A stretch of DNA of 22,943 nucleotides from Gammaproteobacteria bacterium (GTDB lineage: Bacteria > Pseudomonadota > Gammaproteobacteria > S012-40): positions 1 through 22,943 of the forward strand of contig WFVN01000171.1 of NCBI GenBank assembly GCA_015491615.1. The letters run 5' to 3'. Below, one piece after another: positions 13,436 to 20,665 of this stretch. The first letter of the stretch is position 1. Each line of letters begins with the position of its first letter. The notes beneath the pieces were generated by a model. It made no database searches and was not told the origin of the DNA. It was given only the letters and a program-made list of their open reading frames with translations. Position numbers and translations under genes: made by a program.

Positions 13436-14419
13436 ATGGATCGTAAGCAAGACCCGAGGGCGATCATGGGGACGACGGATCCGGCCCCCGTTTGGAAGGA
13501 CAGGGACGAAACTCCCCACCAGCGGGCGGCGCTGACACGTTCGCGGACGAAACGCCGGGGCGCGCGCAAAGATGCCTCCGACGGTGATCTCGATGCCACC
13601 CGCCTCTATCTCAACGAGATCGGCTACACCCCCCTCCTGAACGCCGAGGAAGAAATCCATTTCGCCCGTCTCGCACAGCAGGGTGACGCCCGAGCCCGGG
13701 CGCGCATGATCGAGAGCAATCTACGCCTGGTGGTGAAGATCGCTCGCCGGTACGTCAACCGCGGGTTGCCTTTATTGGATCTCATCGAAGAGGGCAATCT
13801 GGGGCTCATCCACGCGGTCGAGAAATTCGATCCGGAGCGGGGTTTCCGTTTTTCCACCTACGCCACGTGGTGGATCCGCCAGACCATCGAACGGGCGATC
13901 ATGAATCAGGCGCGTACCATTCGCCTGCCGGTGCATGTCGTGAAGGAGATCAATGCCTGCCTGCGCGCCGCCCGTCGTTGCTCCCAGGAAGGGATACGCG
14001 AGCCCACTCCTGAGGACATCGCCCAGGCACTGGACAAACCCGTCTCCGAGGTGGAGCGCATGCTCGGTCTCAACGAACGCACCACCTCGGTGGATGCACC
14101 CATCGCCGGTGATCCGGAACGCTCCATCCTCGACGCCATCCCCGACGATCAGGGCCTCGACCCCAGTCGGGCAGTGCAGGACGAAGACGTGAAGCGCCTC
14201 CTGGACTCTTGGCTGCACCGCCTCACCCCCAAGCAGAGGCAGGTGGTGGTGCGCCGTTTCGGTCTTCACGACCAGCGCGTCTCTACTTTGGAGGAAGTGG
14301 GGGATGAGATCGGCGTCACCCGCGAGCGGGTACGGCAGATCCAGGTAGAAGCGCTGGCGCGCTTGCGTCGTATCCTGGAGGCGGAAGGCTACTCTCTGGA
14401 CGTGGTATTGCCGGGCTGA
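13436..14419 (+). CDS. rpoS: RNA polymerase sigma factor RpoS
   Basis: RpoS is the stationary-phase and general stress sigma factor. The 327-residue product has region 1.2 (DATRLYLNEIGYTPLL, about 53-68), region 2 (about 92-162, with FRFSTYATWWIRQTIERAI), region 3 and region 4 (about 258-320, with LTPKQRQVVVRRFGL and the helix-turn-helix GVTRERVRQIQVEAL). ATG at 13436 is chosen because AGGAGG at 13423-13428 is 7 bases away; the ATG at 13430 is too close to it. Position immediately after nlpD is typical, and in relatives the main rpoS promoter lies inside nlpD. The gene ends 16 bases from the stop of the convergent Mth938-like gene, with no clear terminator. Confidence 0.96.
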   Translation: MDRKQDPRAIMGTTDPAPVWKDRDETPHQRAALTRSRTKRRGARKDASDGDLDATRLYLNEIGYTPLLNAEEEIHFARLAQQGDARARARMIESNLRLVVKIARRYVNRGLPLLDLIEEGNLGLIHAVEKFDPERGFRFSTYATWWIRQTIERAIMNQARTIRLPVHVVKEINACLRAARRCSQEGIREPTPEDIAQALDKPVSEVERMLGLNERTTSVDAPIAGDPERSILDAIPDDQGLDPSRAVQDEDVKRLLDSWLHRLTPKQRQVVVRRFGLHDQRVSTLEEVGDEIGVTRERVRQIQVEALARLRRILEAEGYSLDVVLPG

Positions 14420-14435
14420 GGTCGCCGCGCCCGCC

Positions 14436-14867
14436 TCAGAGCAACAATGCCGCCGCCGCCCGCCGGCCATCGCTGATGAGGAAGTTGTAGGTGCGGCAGG
14501 CGGCGGCGGTGTCCATCACCTCGACACCGATCCCTCGCTCCATGAGGGGCGCCAGGTGACGCGGGTGGGGGAAGACCTGGCGCGGGCCGGTGCCCAGGAT
14601 GAGTACCTCCATCTCCACCGCACACAGCGCCTCCAGGTGATCGGCTCGCAGGTCCATGATGTCACCGTTCATCCAGCCGGTGATGAGCCGCTCCGGTGTC
14701 ACCACCACAGGTTCCCCCACGCAGTGAAGACGCGCTTGCTGCGCCCGACGGACGGTTCCCGGATCGGCGTCGGGGGGCAGATCCAGCGGGGCGATCACGG
14801 TGAGAGCGCGGTCTTCGTAAGCGCGGATAGTGTAACGGGTGTGGTCGTAATCCTGGTGGATCTGCAT
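14436..14867 (-). CDS. Mth938-like (DUF498/NDUFAF3-type) protein
   Basis: This is a small soluble 143-residue protein of the Mth938-like fold, also called DUF498, whose mitochondrial relative NDUFAF3 helps assemble complex I. Recognisable blocks are PERLITGW near the middle, VEMEVLILGTGPRQVFPHP (about 85-103), then GIGVEVMDTAAACRTYNFLISDGRRAAAALLL at the end (residues shown in pieces: GIGVEVMDT, ACRTYNFL, DGRRAAAAL). The bacterial role is unknown. ATG at 14867 sits 7 bases after a run of seven G on the coding strand that can act as ribosome site. An in-frame ATG at 14906 would add 13 residues. It is divergent from alaC and convergent with rpoS. Confidence 0.85.
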   Translation of the reverse strand: MQIHQDYDHTRYTIRAYEDRALTVIAPLDLPPDADPGTVRRAQQARLHCVGEPVVVTPERLITGWMNGDIMDLRADHLEALCAVEMEVLILGTGPRQVFPHPRHLAPLMERGIGVEVMDTAAACRTYNFLISDGRRAAAALLL

Positions 14868-15020
14868 GGCATTGCCCCCCCGGTCCCTATCATCGCGGGC
14901 TTTCATGGTAACATAACCGATCGTCGCCACGCCCTGGTGGACCTCGACACGCTCCCAGGTCCGGACATCCCTTTTTGTGAGACAGGCCCAACCATCCACC
15001 GCGAGTAGGACGGCACCGTT

Positions 15021-16214
15021 TTGTTTTCCGAATTCCAGAGGATCAAGCGCCTCCCGCCTTACGTCTTCAATATCGTCAACGAACTGAAGGCCAAGGCCCG
15101 TGCCCGGGGGGAAGACATCGTCGATTTCGGCATGGGCAACCCGGATCAAGCCGCCCCTCGGCACATCGTCGACAAACTGGTGGAGGCGGCCCAGCGCCGC
15201 GACACCCACCGCTATTCGGTTTCCCGCGGCATCCCACGTTTGCGCCGGGCGATCTGCATCTGGTACGAGAACCGCTACGGGGTACGCCTGGACCCGGAGA
15301 CCGAGGCCATCGTCACCATCGGCTCCAAGGAGGGGCTCGCCCACCTGGCCCTGGCCACGGTGGGACCAGGGGACGCGGTCCTGGTCCCCAATCCTACCTA
15401 TCCCATCCACCCTTACGGTTTCGTCATCGCCGGTGCGGACATCCGCCACGTTCCCTTGATGCCCGGGGTGGATTTCTTCGCCGAGCTGGAGAAGGCCATC
15501 AAAGACTCTTGGCCCAAGCCCAAGATGCTGGTGCTCAATTTTCCCGGCAACCCCACCACCCAGTGCGTGGAGCTGGATTTCTTCGAGCGGGTGGTGGCCA
15601 TCGCCCGCGAGCACGGCATCTGGGTGGTGCATGATCTGGCTTACGCCGACATCGTCTTCGACGGCTATCGAGCTCCCTCGTTTCTGCAGGTACCCGGGGC
15701 CAAGGACGTGGGCGTGGAGTTCTTCACCCTCTCCAAGAGTTACAACATGCCTGGTTGGCGGGTGGGCTTCATGTGCGGCAACCCGACCCTGGTGAACGCC
15801 CTCGCGCGCATCAAATCCTATCTCGACTACGGCATGTTCACTCCCATTCAGGTGGCGGCCATCACCGCCCTGGAGGGCCCCCAGGACTGCGTCACCGAGA
15901 TCCGCGAGACTTATCGGCGGCGGCGGGACGTCCTCTGCGCCGGGCTCAACAATCTCGGCTGGACGGTGGATCCCCCCAAGGCGACCATGTTCGTATGGGC
16001 CCCCATCCCCGAGCCCTACCGGCCCATGGGGTCGCTGGAGTTTGCCAAGAAATTGCTCACCGAGGCCAAAGTGGCGGTCTCCCCCGGGGTCGGTTTCGGG
16101 GAGTATGGCGACGGCTTCGTCCGCTTCGCTCTCATCGAAAACGAGCACCGCACCCGGCAGGCGATCCGGGGCATTCGCGAGATGTTCCGCAAAGACAAAC
16201 TGCTGACCAAATAA
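15021..16214 (+). CDS. alaC: Alanine transaminase AlaC
   Basis: AlaC is a class I/II PLP aminotransferase that makes alanine from pyruvate with glutamate. The 397-residue product is very similar along its length to E. coli AlaC (YfdZ): RLPPYVFNIV, DFGMGNPD, TIGSKEGLAHL, VHDLAYADIV and FTLSKSYNMPGWR, with the PLP lysine at K239, and the C-terminal RFALIEN. TTG at 15021 is the only start that keeps the family N-terminus; AGGA lies about 10 bases upstream. It is followed 14 bases later by hom, an arrangement common in gammaproteobacteria that links alanine and aspartate-family amino-acid synthesis. Confidence 0.94.
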   Translation: MFSEFQRIKRLPPYVFNIVNELKAKARARGEDIVDFGMGNPDQAAPRHIVDKLVEAAQRRDTHRYSVSRGIPRLRRAICIWYENRYGVRLDPETEAIVTIGSKEGLAHLALATVGPGDAVLVPNPTYPIHPYGFVIAGADIRHVPLMPGVDFFAELEKAIKDSWPKPKMLVLNFPGNPTTQCVELDFFERVVAIAREHGIWVVHDLAYADIVFDGYRAPSFLQVPGAKDVGVEFFTLSKSYNMPGWRVGFMCGNPTLVNALARIKSYLDYGMFTPIQVAAITALEGPQDCVTEIRETYRRRRDVLCAGLNNLGWTVDPPKATMFVWAPIPEPYRPMGSLEFAKKLLTEAKVAVSPGVGFGEYGDGFVRFALIENEHRTRQAIRGIREMFRKDKLLTK

Positions 16215-16228
16215 ATTCAGGAGGGGTC

Positions 16229-17542
16229 ATGGATCCGGTCAAGATGGGACTTCTGGGACTGGGGACCGTCGGCGGCGGTACCGTGGAAGTGTTGCGTCGC
16301 AACGCCGAGGAGATCGCCCGGCGGGCCGGGCGGGGTATCGCCATCACCCGCGCCAGCGCCCGGGACATCCAACGCCAGCGTCCGTTCGACACCTCGGGCA
16401 TCGTTCTCACCCGCGACCCCTTCGAGGTGGTGGACGACCCGGAGCTGGCCATCGTCGTCGAGCTCATCGGTGGGGAATCCCCCGCCCGCGAGCTGGTTCT
16501 GCGCGCCATCGACAACGGCAAGCACGTGGTCACCGCCAACAAGGCTCTCATCGCCAAGCATGGCAACGAGATCTTCGCCGCCGCCCAGGAGAGGGGAGTG
16601 ATGGTGGCTTTCGAAGCGGCGGTGGCCGGCGGTATTCCCATCATCAAGGCTATCCGCGAGGGTCTCGCCGCCAACCGCATCCAATGGCTGGCCGGCATCA
16701 TCAACGGCACCGGCAATTTCATCCTCACCGAGATGCGCGACCGCGGCGCCCCCTTCGACGAGGTCCTCGCCGAGGCCCAGCGCCTGGGATACGCCGAGGC
16801 CGACCCCACTTTCGACGTGGAGGGCATCGACGCCGCCCACAAGCTCACCATCCTCGCCGCCATCGCCTTCGGCATCCCCTTGCAGTTCGACAAGGTGTAC
16901 ACCGAGGGCATCACCCGCATTGCCCCCGAAGACGTGGACTACGCCGCGCAACTGGGCTATCGCATCAAGCACTTGGGCATCGCCAAACGTACCGCTGCGG
17001 GCGTGGAGATGCGCGTCCATCCCACTCTCATCCCCCATCGGCGTCTCATCGCCAACGTGGACGGGGTGATGAACGCGGTGTTGGTGAACGGCGACGCCGT
17101 CGGCCCCACCCTCTACTACGGCGCCGGCGCCGGGGCCGAACCCACCGCCTCGGCGGTGGTGGCGGACATCGTCGATGTGGTGCGCACCCTCACCTCCGAC
17201 CCGGAGAACCGCGTCCCCCACTTGGCCTTCCAGCCGGACGCCCTCTCCGACCTGCCTATCCTTCCCATGGACGAGGTGGAGACCGCCTACTACCTGCGCA
17301 TGACCGCCGAGGACCGCCCCGGGGTGCTGGCCGAGGTGACCCGCATCCTCGGCGACGAGCGCATCAGCATCGAAGCCATCCTGCAGAAGGAGCCTCCGGC
17401 CCCGGGCGAGGATGCCACCATCATCCTCCTCACCCATCGGGTGCGCGAGGCGAACATGAACCGCGCCCTTGCCGCCATCACCGCCCTGCCCAGCATCCGC
17501 GGAGAGATCCAGCGCATCCGCCTGGAAACCCTGGAATCCTGA
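16229..17542 (+). CDS. hom: Homoserine dehydrogenase
   Basis: Hom reduces aspartate semialdehyde to homoserine, the branch point to threonine and methionine. The 437-residue product is the monofunctional type without an aspartokinase domain. It has the NAD(P)-binding GLLGLGTVGGG (8-18), the TANKALIAKHG and INGTGNFILTEM blocks, the DVEGIDAAHKL signature, and a C-terminal ACT domain (about 350-430, starting YYLRMTAEDRPGVLAEV) that usually senses threonine. The ATG is preceded by AGGAGG at 16219-16224, an ideal ribosome site. thrC begins 15 bases after the stop. Confidence 0.96.
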   Translation: MDPVKMGLLGLGTVGGGTVEVLRRNAEEIARRAGRGIAITRASARDIQRQRPFDTSGIVLTRDPFEVVDDPELAIVVELIGGESPARELVLRAIDNGKHVVTANKALIAKHGNEIFAAAQERGVMVAFEAAVAGGIPIIKAIREGLAANRIQWLAGIINGTGNFILTEMRDRGAPFDEVLAEAQRLGYAEADPTFDVEGIDAAHKLTILAAIAFGIPLQFDKVYTEGITRIAPEDVDYAAQLGYRIKHLGIAKRTAAGVEMRVHPTLIPHRRLIANVDGVMNAVLVNGDAVGPTLYYGAGAGAEPTASAVVADIVDVVRTLTSDPENRVPHLAFQPDALSDLPILPMDEVETAYYLRMTAEDRPGVLAEVTRILGDERISIEAILQKEPPAPGEDATIILLTHRVREANMNRALAAITALPSIRGEIQRIRLETLES

Positions 17543-17557
17543 TCGAGAGGAACCGCC

Positions 17558-18637
17558 ATGCCCTTCCGACCCCGCTACACCGGACTCATCGACAAATACC
17601 GCGACCGCCTGCCGGTGCACGACGACACTCGTGTCATCTCCCTGGGGGAGGGGAACACGCCGCTCATCCGTCTCAACAACATCCCCCGGGAGCTGGGGCT
17701 GGAGGTGGACCTGTACGTCAAGTACGAGGGCCTGAACCCCACCGGCTCCTTCAAGGACCGGGGCATGACCATGGCGGTGACCAAGGCGGTGGAGGAGGGC
17801 AGCCGGGCGGTCATCTGCGCCTCCACCGGCAACACCTCCGCCTCCGCCGCCGCCTACGCCGCGCGCGCCGGCATCACTGCCTTCGTCCTCATCCCCGACG
17901 GCAAGATCGCCCTCGGCAAGCTGGCCCAGGCGATGATGCACGGGGCGGTGGTGTTGCAGATCAAGGGCAACTTCGACGAGGGCATGCGGCTGGTCAAAGA
18001 GGTGGGGGAAAGTGCCCCGGTGACCATCGTCAACTCCATCAACCCCTACCGCCTCCAGGGGCAGAAGACCGCCGCCTTCGAGATCATCGAGGAGCTGGAG
18101 TGTGCCCCCGACTACCACTGCCTGCCGGTGGGCAATGCCGGCAACATCACCGCCCACTGGATGGGTTACTGTGAATACCTGGAACATGGCATCGTCAACA
18201 ACCGCCCCAAGATGGTGGGCTACCAGGCGACCGGCGCCGCCCCCTTCATCCGCGGGCAGATGGTGGACCAGCCGGAGACGGTGGCCACCGCCATCCGCAT
18301 CGGTCACCCCCAGAGCTGGGACAAGGCCTGGGCGGCGCAGAAGGAGTCGGGAGGCTGGTTCGACGCCTGCACCGACGAGGAGATCCTCGCCGCCCAGAAG
18401 CTCCTGGCGCAGAAGGAAGGGGTGTTTTGCGAACCGGCCTCTGCCACCTCCCTAGCCGGGGCCCTGAAGGACATCCGTGCCGGCAAGATCCCCGCCGGGG
18501 CCAAGGTGGTGTGCACCCTCACCGGGCATGGCCTCAAGGACCCGGACGTGGCCATCCGCCAGAGCATCGAGGGGGTGACACTGACTCTGGAACCCACACG
18601 AGAAGCAGTGGAGCAGGCCATTCTCTCGCACCTCTGA
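17558..18637 (+). CDS. thrC: Threonine synthase
   Basis: ThrC converts O-phosphohomoserine to threonine in the last step of the pathway and is a fold-type II PLP enzyme. The 359-residue product belongs to the shorter form of the family. It shows GEGNTPLIRL near the N-terminus, the PLP lysine K66 in PTGSFKDRGM, ASTGNTSASAAAY, the phosphate-binding GNAGNITAHW (about 187-196) and the C-terminal CTLTGHGLKDP. ATG at 17558 follows GAGAGGA. O-phosphohomoserine needs homoserine kinase (thrB), which is not in this window and must be elsewhere. The following 185 bases contain no recognised gene. Confidence 0.96.
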   Translation: MPFRPRYTGLIDKYRDRLPVHDDTRVISLGEGNTPLIRLNNIPRELGLEVDLYVKYEGLNPTGSFKDRGMTMAVTKAVEEGSRAVICASTGNTSASAAAYAARAGITAFVLIPDGKIALGKLAQAMMHGAVVLQIKGNFDEGMRLVKEVGESAPVTIVNSINPYRLQGQKTAAFEIIEELECAPDYHCLPVGNAGNITAHWMGYCEYLEHGIVNNRPKMVGYQATGAAPFIRGQMVDQPETVATAIRIGHPQSWDKAWAAQKESGGWFDACTDEEILAAQKLLAQKEGVFCEPASATSLAGALKDIRAGKIPAGAKVVCTLTGHGLKDPDVAIRQSIEGVTLTLEPTREAVEQAILSHL

Positions 18638-18822
18638 GCCCCTGCCTTAACGAACGTTCTATCCGTTCGGTTCGTGCCGTGGAACCTGGCGCCGTTGCAT
18701 GCGTCACAATCTGCCAAAACCGCTGCGGAAAAAGGCCCCGGGCGGTCTGTGAAATCGGTGCGTGCGGACGATAACCAGCCTGCACGAGCCACATCGGAAC
18801 GAGATATTTTTGAGGTGACGTC
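18638..18822 (+). other. Intergenic region, no gene seen
   Basis: The 185 bases between thrC and the DUF3579 gene contain no convincing frame. A perfect repeat CGAACG/CGTTCG (18651-18656 and 18664-18669) with a 7-base loop follows thrC, but it has no T-run, so it is only a weak terminator candidate. The 3' end has an A+T-rich patch (ATATTTTT, near 18803-18810) just before the ribosome site GAGGTGA. No clear -35/-10 pair is seen. Confidence 0.4.
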
Positions 18823-19110
18823 ATGCAAGACCGCCATTGCAAACTGGTGATCGAGAGCGTACGTGAGGACGGCGCCCGTTTCCGCCCTTCCGACTGGATC
18901 GAGCGGATTTCCTCCATCATGGGCGAGTTCGGTCCGGATCATCGTCTGCACTACGCTCGGGAAGTACGGCCGGTGATCATCAACGGGGAGAAATGCCTGA
19001 TGGTGGATGAGGCCTTAAAGGAGCGTGATCCCGAGGCCTACGAGTATATCGTCGAGTTCGCCCGATCCAACCATTTGAAGGTGCACCTGGAGTGCGATCC
19101 GGCTTCTTGA
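18823..19110 (+). CDS. DUF3579 domain protein
   Basis: The small 95-residue soluble protein matches the DUF3579 pattern found in beta- and gammaproteobacteria: FRPSDWIERISSIMG (16-30), the LHYAREVRPVIINGEKCLMVDEAL core (in parts: REVRPVII, GEKCLMVD), and a C-terminal helix with EYIVEFARSNHLKV. It has no signal peptide or membrane span. The family's function is not established. ATG at 18823 follows GAGGTGA at good spacing. A strong terminator hairpin lies 20 bases after the stop, so it seems to be a separate short transcript or the end of the alaC-hom-thrC transcript. Confidence 0.87.
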   Translation: MQDRHCKLVIESVREDGARFRPSDWIERISSIMGEFGPDHRLHYAREVRPVIINGEKCLMVDEALKERDPEAYEYIVEFARSNHLKVHLECDPAS

Positions 19111-19130
19111 AAAAAGTCGGCGTGGATGAG

Positions 19131-19166
19131 AAAGGCCCGACAGGCGTCAGTACCCCCGGGCCTTTT
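19131..19166 (+). terminator. Rho-independent terminator after the DUF3579 gene
   Basis: A 9-bp perfect stem AAAGGCCCG (19131-19139) / CGGGCCTTT (19157-19165) with a 17-base loop ends in a T-run on the plus strand. On the minus strand the oxygenase stop codon (19147-19149) lies in the loop and its last codons form one arm, so the element may also end that transcript, though with a shorter T-run. Confidence 0.75.
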
Positions 19167-19869
19167 CAATGCCTTGGGGTAGCATCTTTATGTTGAGGAT
19201 CAATAGATCGCGCGTTACGCCGGGAGTCTCGATGGGTTCCACTCCGTGGAAGGAACGATCGCTGCGGGCGAAGGCGAAGAGACTGTTGGGACGGAAGGGG
19301 GCGGTGTAGATCCGATGGAACTCATCGTATTCGTAGTGTTGGTGGCATCTGACACGGGCGTAGGGGTCCCGAGGTAAGTAGACAGAGGTCCCGAGGTGCT
19401 CGTTCTCTCTTCCCTGGGGTAGATAAAAAAGGAGCGTGGCGATCTTGTCACCCGCGTCCGTATGGGGCCCGATGCCGTAACCGGGCTTGTCGCGCATGAG
19501 ACTGATGGACGTGGTCAGCGGTCGTTCCAGCCATTCCCGCTTGTCGAAGCGGCACAGCACCGCAGCGATCACCAACCGGCATTGCAGAATGTCGGCGACC
19601 GTTTTCCAAAATATCGTCTGCGCTGGCCGCAGAGCGGCAAGCCCTTCCTCGGTCAGCTCGACGAGGTGGCGTTCCCGATAGAGACCCTTCGTCACTCGTC
19701 CCGTCGCCTGGATTTCCCGGTAGGCCGAATCCGGCGGCAGCATTGCGCGCATGCGCACATAGAAGGCCGGCTCGAACACCTCCTCGACGTAGATGTGATC
19801 GTAGGGAAAACGACGCAAAGGGGCATTGGCGATCTGGTACGCCACCCGGCCTTCAACGGAAGAAGACAT
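19147..19869 (-). CDS. 2-oxoglutarate/Fe(II)-dependent oxygenase family protein
   Basis: The 240-residue product is a double-stranded beta-helix dioxygenase of the prolyl-4-hydroxylase-like 2OG-Fe(II) group. The iron triad is H136, D138 (in GPHTDAGD) and H208 (in FHGVEPI), with R220 (in GVTRDLL) positioned to bind 2-oxoglutarate. All key residues are present, so an active hydroxylase is likely. The substrate is unknown; relatives act on small molecules, peptides or sugars. Its start overlaps the end of the FkbM methyltransferase gene by 17 bases, so the two are probably co-translated and act on the same product. The C-terminal codons double as one arm of a terminator hairpin. Confidence 0.85.
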   Translation of the reverse strand: MSSSVEGRVAYQIANAPLRRFPYDHIYVEEVFEPAFYVRMRAMLPPDSAYREIQATGRVTKGLYRERHLVELTEEGLAALRPAQTIFWKTVADILQCRLVIAAVLCRFDKREWLERPLTTSISLMRDKPGYGIGPHTDAGDKIATLLFYLPQGRENEHLGTSVYLPRDPYARVRCHQHYEYDEFHRIYTAPFRPNSLFAFARSDRSFHGVEPIETPGVTRDLLILNIKMLPQGIEKARGY

Positions 19870-20617
19870 AATTCCCGACTCCTTCGAAGGGTCCGCTGGT
19901 GCGGCGTGCCGCCTCCACCTGGGCCGGGTCGTGGCGGAAGCCGAAGTCGGCCATGCGATCGACGATGGCTCGGTGTTCGTCCAGGTGGGTGTTGATCTCC
20001 ACGAGCACGGAACGCAGCCGGGGATTGGCCAGGAGGCCCTCCATGCCGGCGATTACCTGATCCTCGATGCCGTCCACGTCGATCTTGACGTGTTCCGGCG
20101 GGAGAATGGCGCCGCTGGCGACCATTTCGTCCAGGCGCAGGGAGAAGGCCCCCTGGACGAAGGCCGGTCGCATGGGTTGTCCGCGGAAATCGCGTGCCTC
20201 GCCGAAGTTGTGGCAGGAGCCGCCGGCCTCGAGCCGGCTCAGGTGCAGCCGTCCGGGGCCGTGCCGGTCGGCGAGGGCGAGAGGGTAGGCGGTGACCCGC
20301 TCCGCCAAATCGTTGAGGGCGATGTTGCGGTTGAGGAGGGCGAAGTTCTGCGATTCCGGCTCGAAGGCGAAGACCCGGGCCTTGCGCATCACCCCGGCAT
20401 AGACGGTGTACATGCCCACATTGGCACCGATGTCCACCAGGGTGGCGCCCTCGTCGAAGCCGTCCAGCCAAGCGATGGTGTCCGGCTCCTTTTCGAAGAG
20501 GGTCTGGACGCGCCAGAACGTGGTGCGGTTGGGGGTGGCGTAACGCAACACCTGCCCCCGGTGGCGGACCTCAGCCACCGGGTTCAGGCGTTCGTAGTCT
20601 TCCAGGGTGATGTCCAT
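19853..20617 (-). CDS. FkbM family methyltransferase
   Basis: FkbM-family enzymes are S-adenosylmethionine-dependent O-methyltransferases for sugars, polyketides or glycolipids. The 254-residue product has SAM motif I LVDIGANVGMYTVYAG (60-75), the acidic FAFEPESQN strand (about 83-91), and the FkbM signature VKIDVDGIEDQVIAGMEG (177-194). ATG at 20617 is chosen because AGGAGC ends 7 bases upstream; a longer frame reaches 20656. The gene begins 48 bases after the lon stop on the same strand and overlaps the 2OG oxygenase gene by 17 bases. The ribosome site lies in a hairpin. The substrate cannot be told from sequence. Confidence 0.88.
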   Translation of the reverse strand: MDITLEDYERLNPVAEVRHRGQVLRYATPNRTTFWRVQTLFEKEPDTIAWLDGFDEGATLVDIGANVGMYTVYAGVMRKARVFAFEPESQNFALLNRNIALNDLAERVTAYPLALADRHGPGRLHLSRLEAGGSCHNFGEARDFRGQPMRPAFVQGAFSLRLDEMVASGAILPPEHVKIDVDGIEDQVIAGMEGLLANPRLRSVLVEINTHLDEHRAIVDRMADFGFRHDPAQVEAARRTSGPFEGVGNYVFFR

Positions 20618-20646
20618 GGGTCCGGCTCCTGGGCGGGAGCAGACCC
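20618..20646 (-). promoter_or_regulatory. Hairpin enclosing the fkbM-type gene ribosome site
   Basis: On the minus strand, GGGTC and GCTCC pair with GGAGC and GACCC (two 5-bp stems with small internal mismatches and a 6-base loop). The element ends at the base before the ATG, and the Shine-Dalgarno GGAG is in the inner stem. It has no T-run, so it is not a terminator. It could limit translation of the methyltransferase unless opened by ribosomes or a factor. Confidence 0.45.
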
Positions 20647-20665
20647 TAGCAAGCACCGTTCCGGT

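Noticed and set aside
16217..18307. Long open frame on the minus strand (about 696 codons) opposite hom and thrC
   Set aside because: It is rich in Gly, His, Asp and Val with no domain, and mirrors two well-identified genes. Long antisense frames are expected in GC-rich DNA.
18651..18669. Inverted repeat CGAACG/CGTTCG as the thrC terminator
   Set aside because: The stem is only 6 bp and no T-run follows, so it is noted only as a weak candidate.
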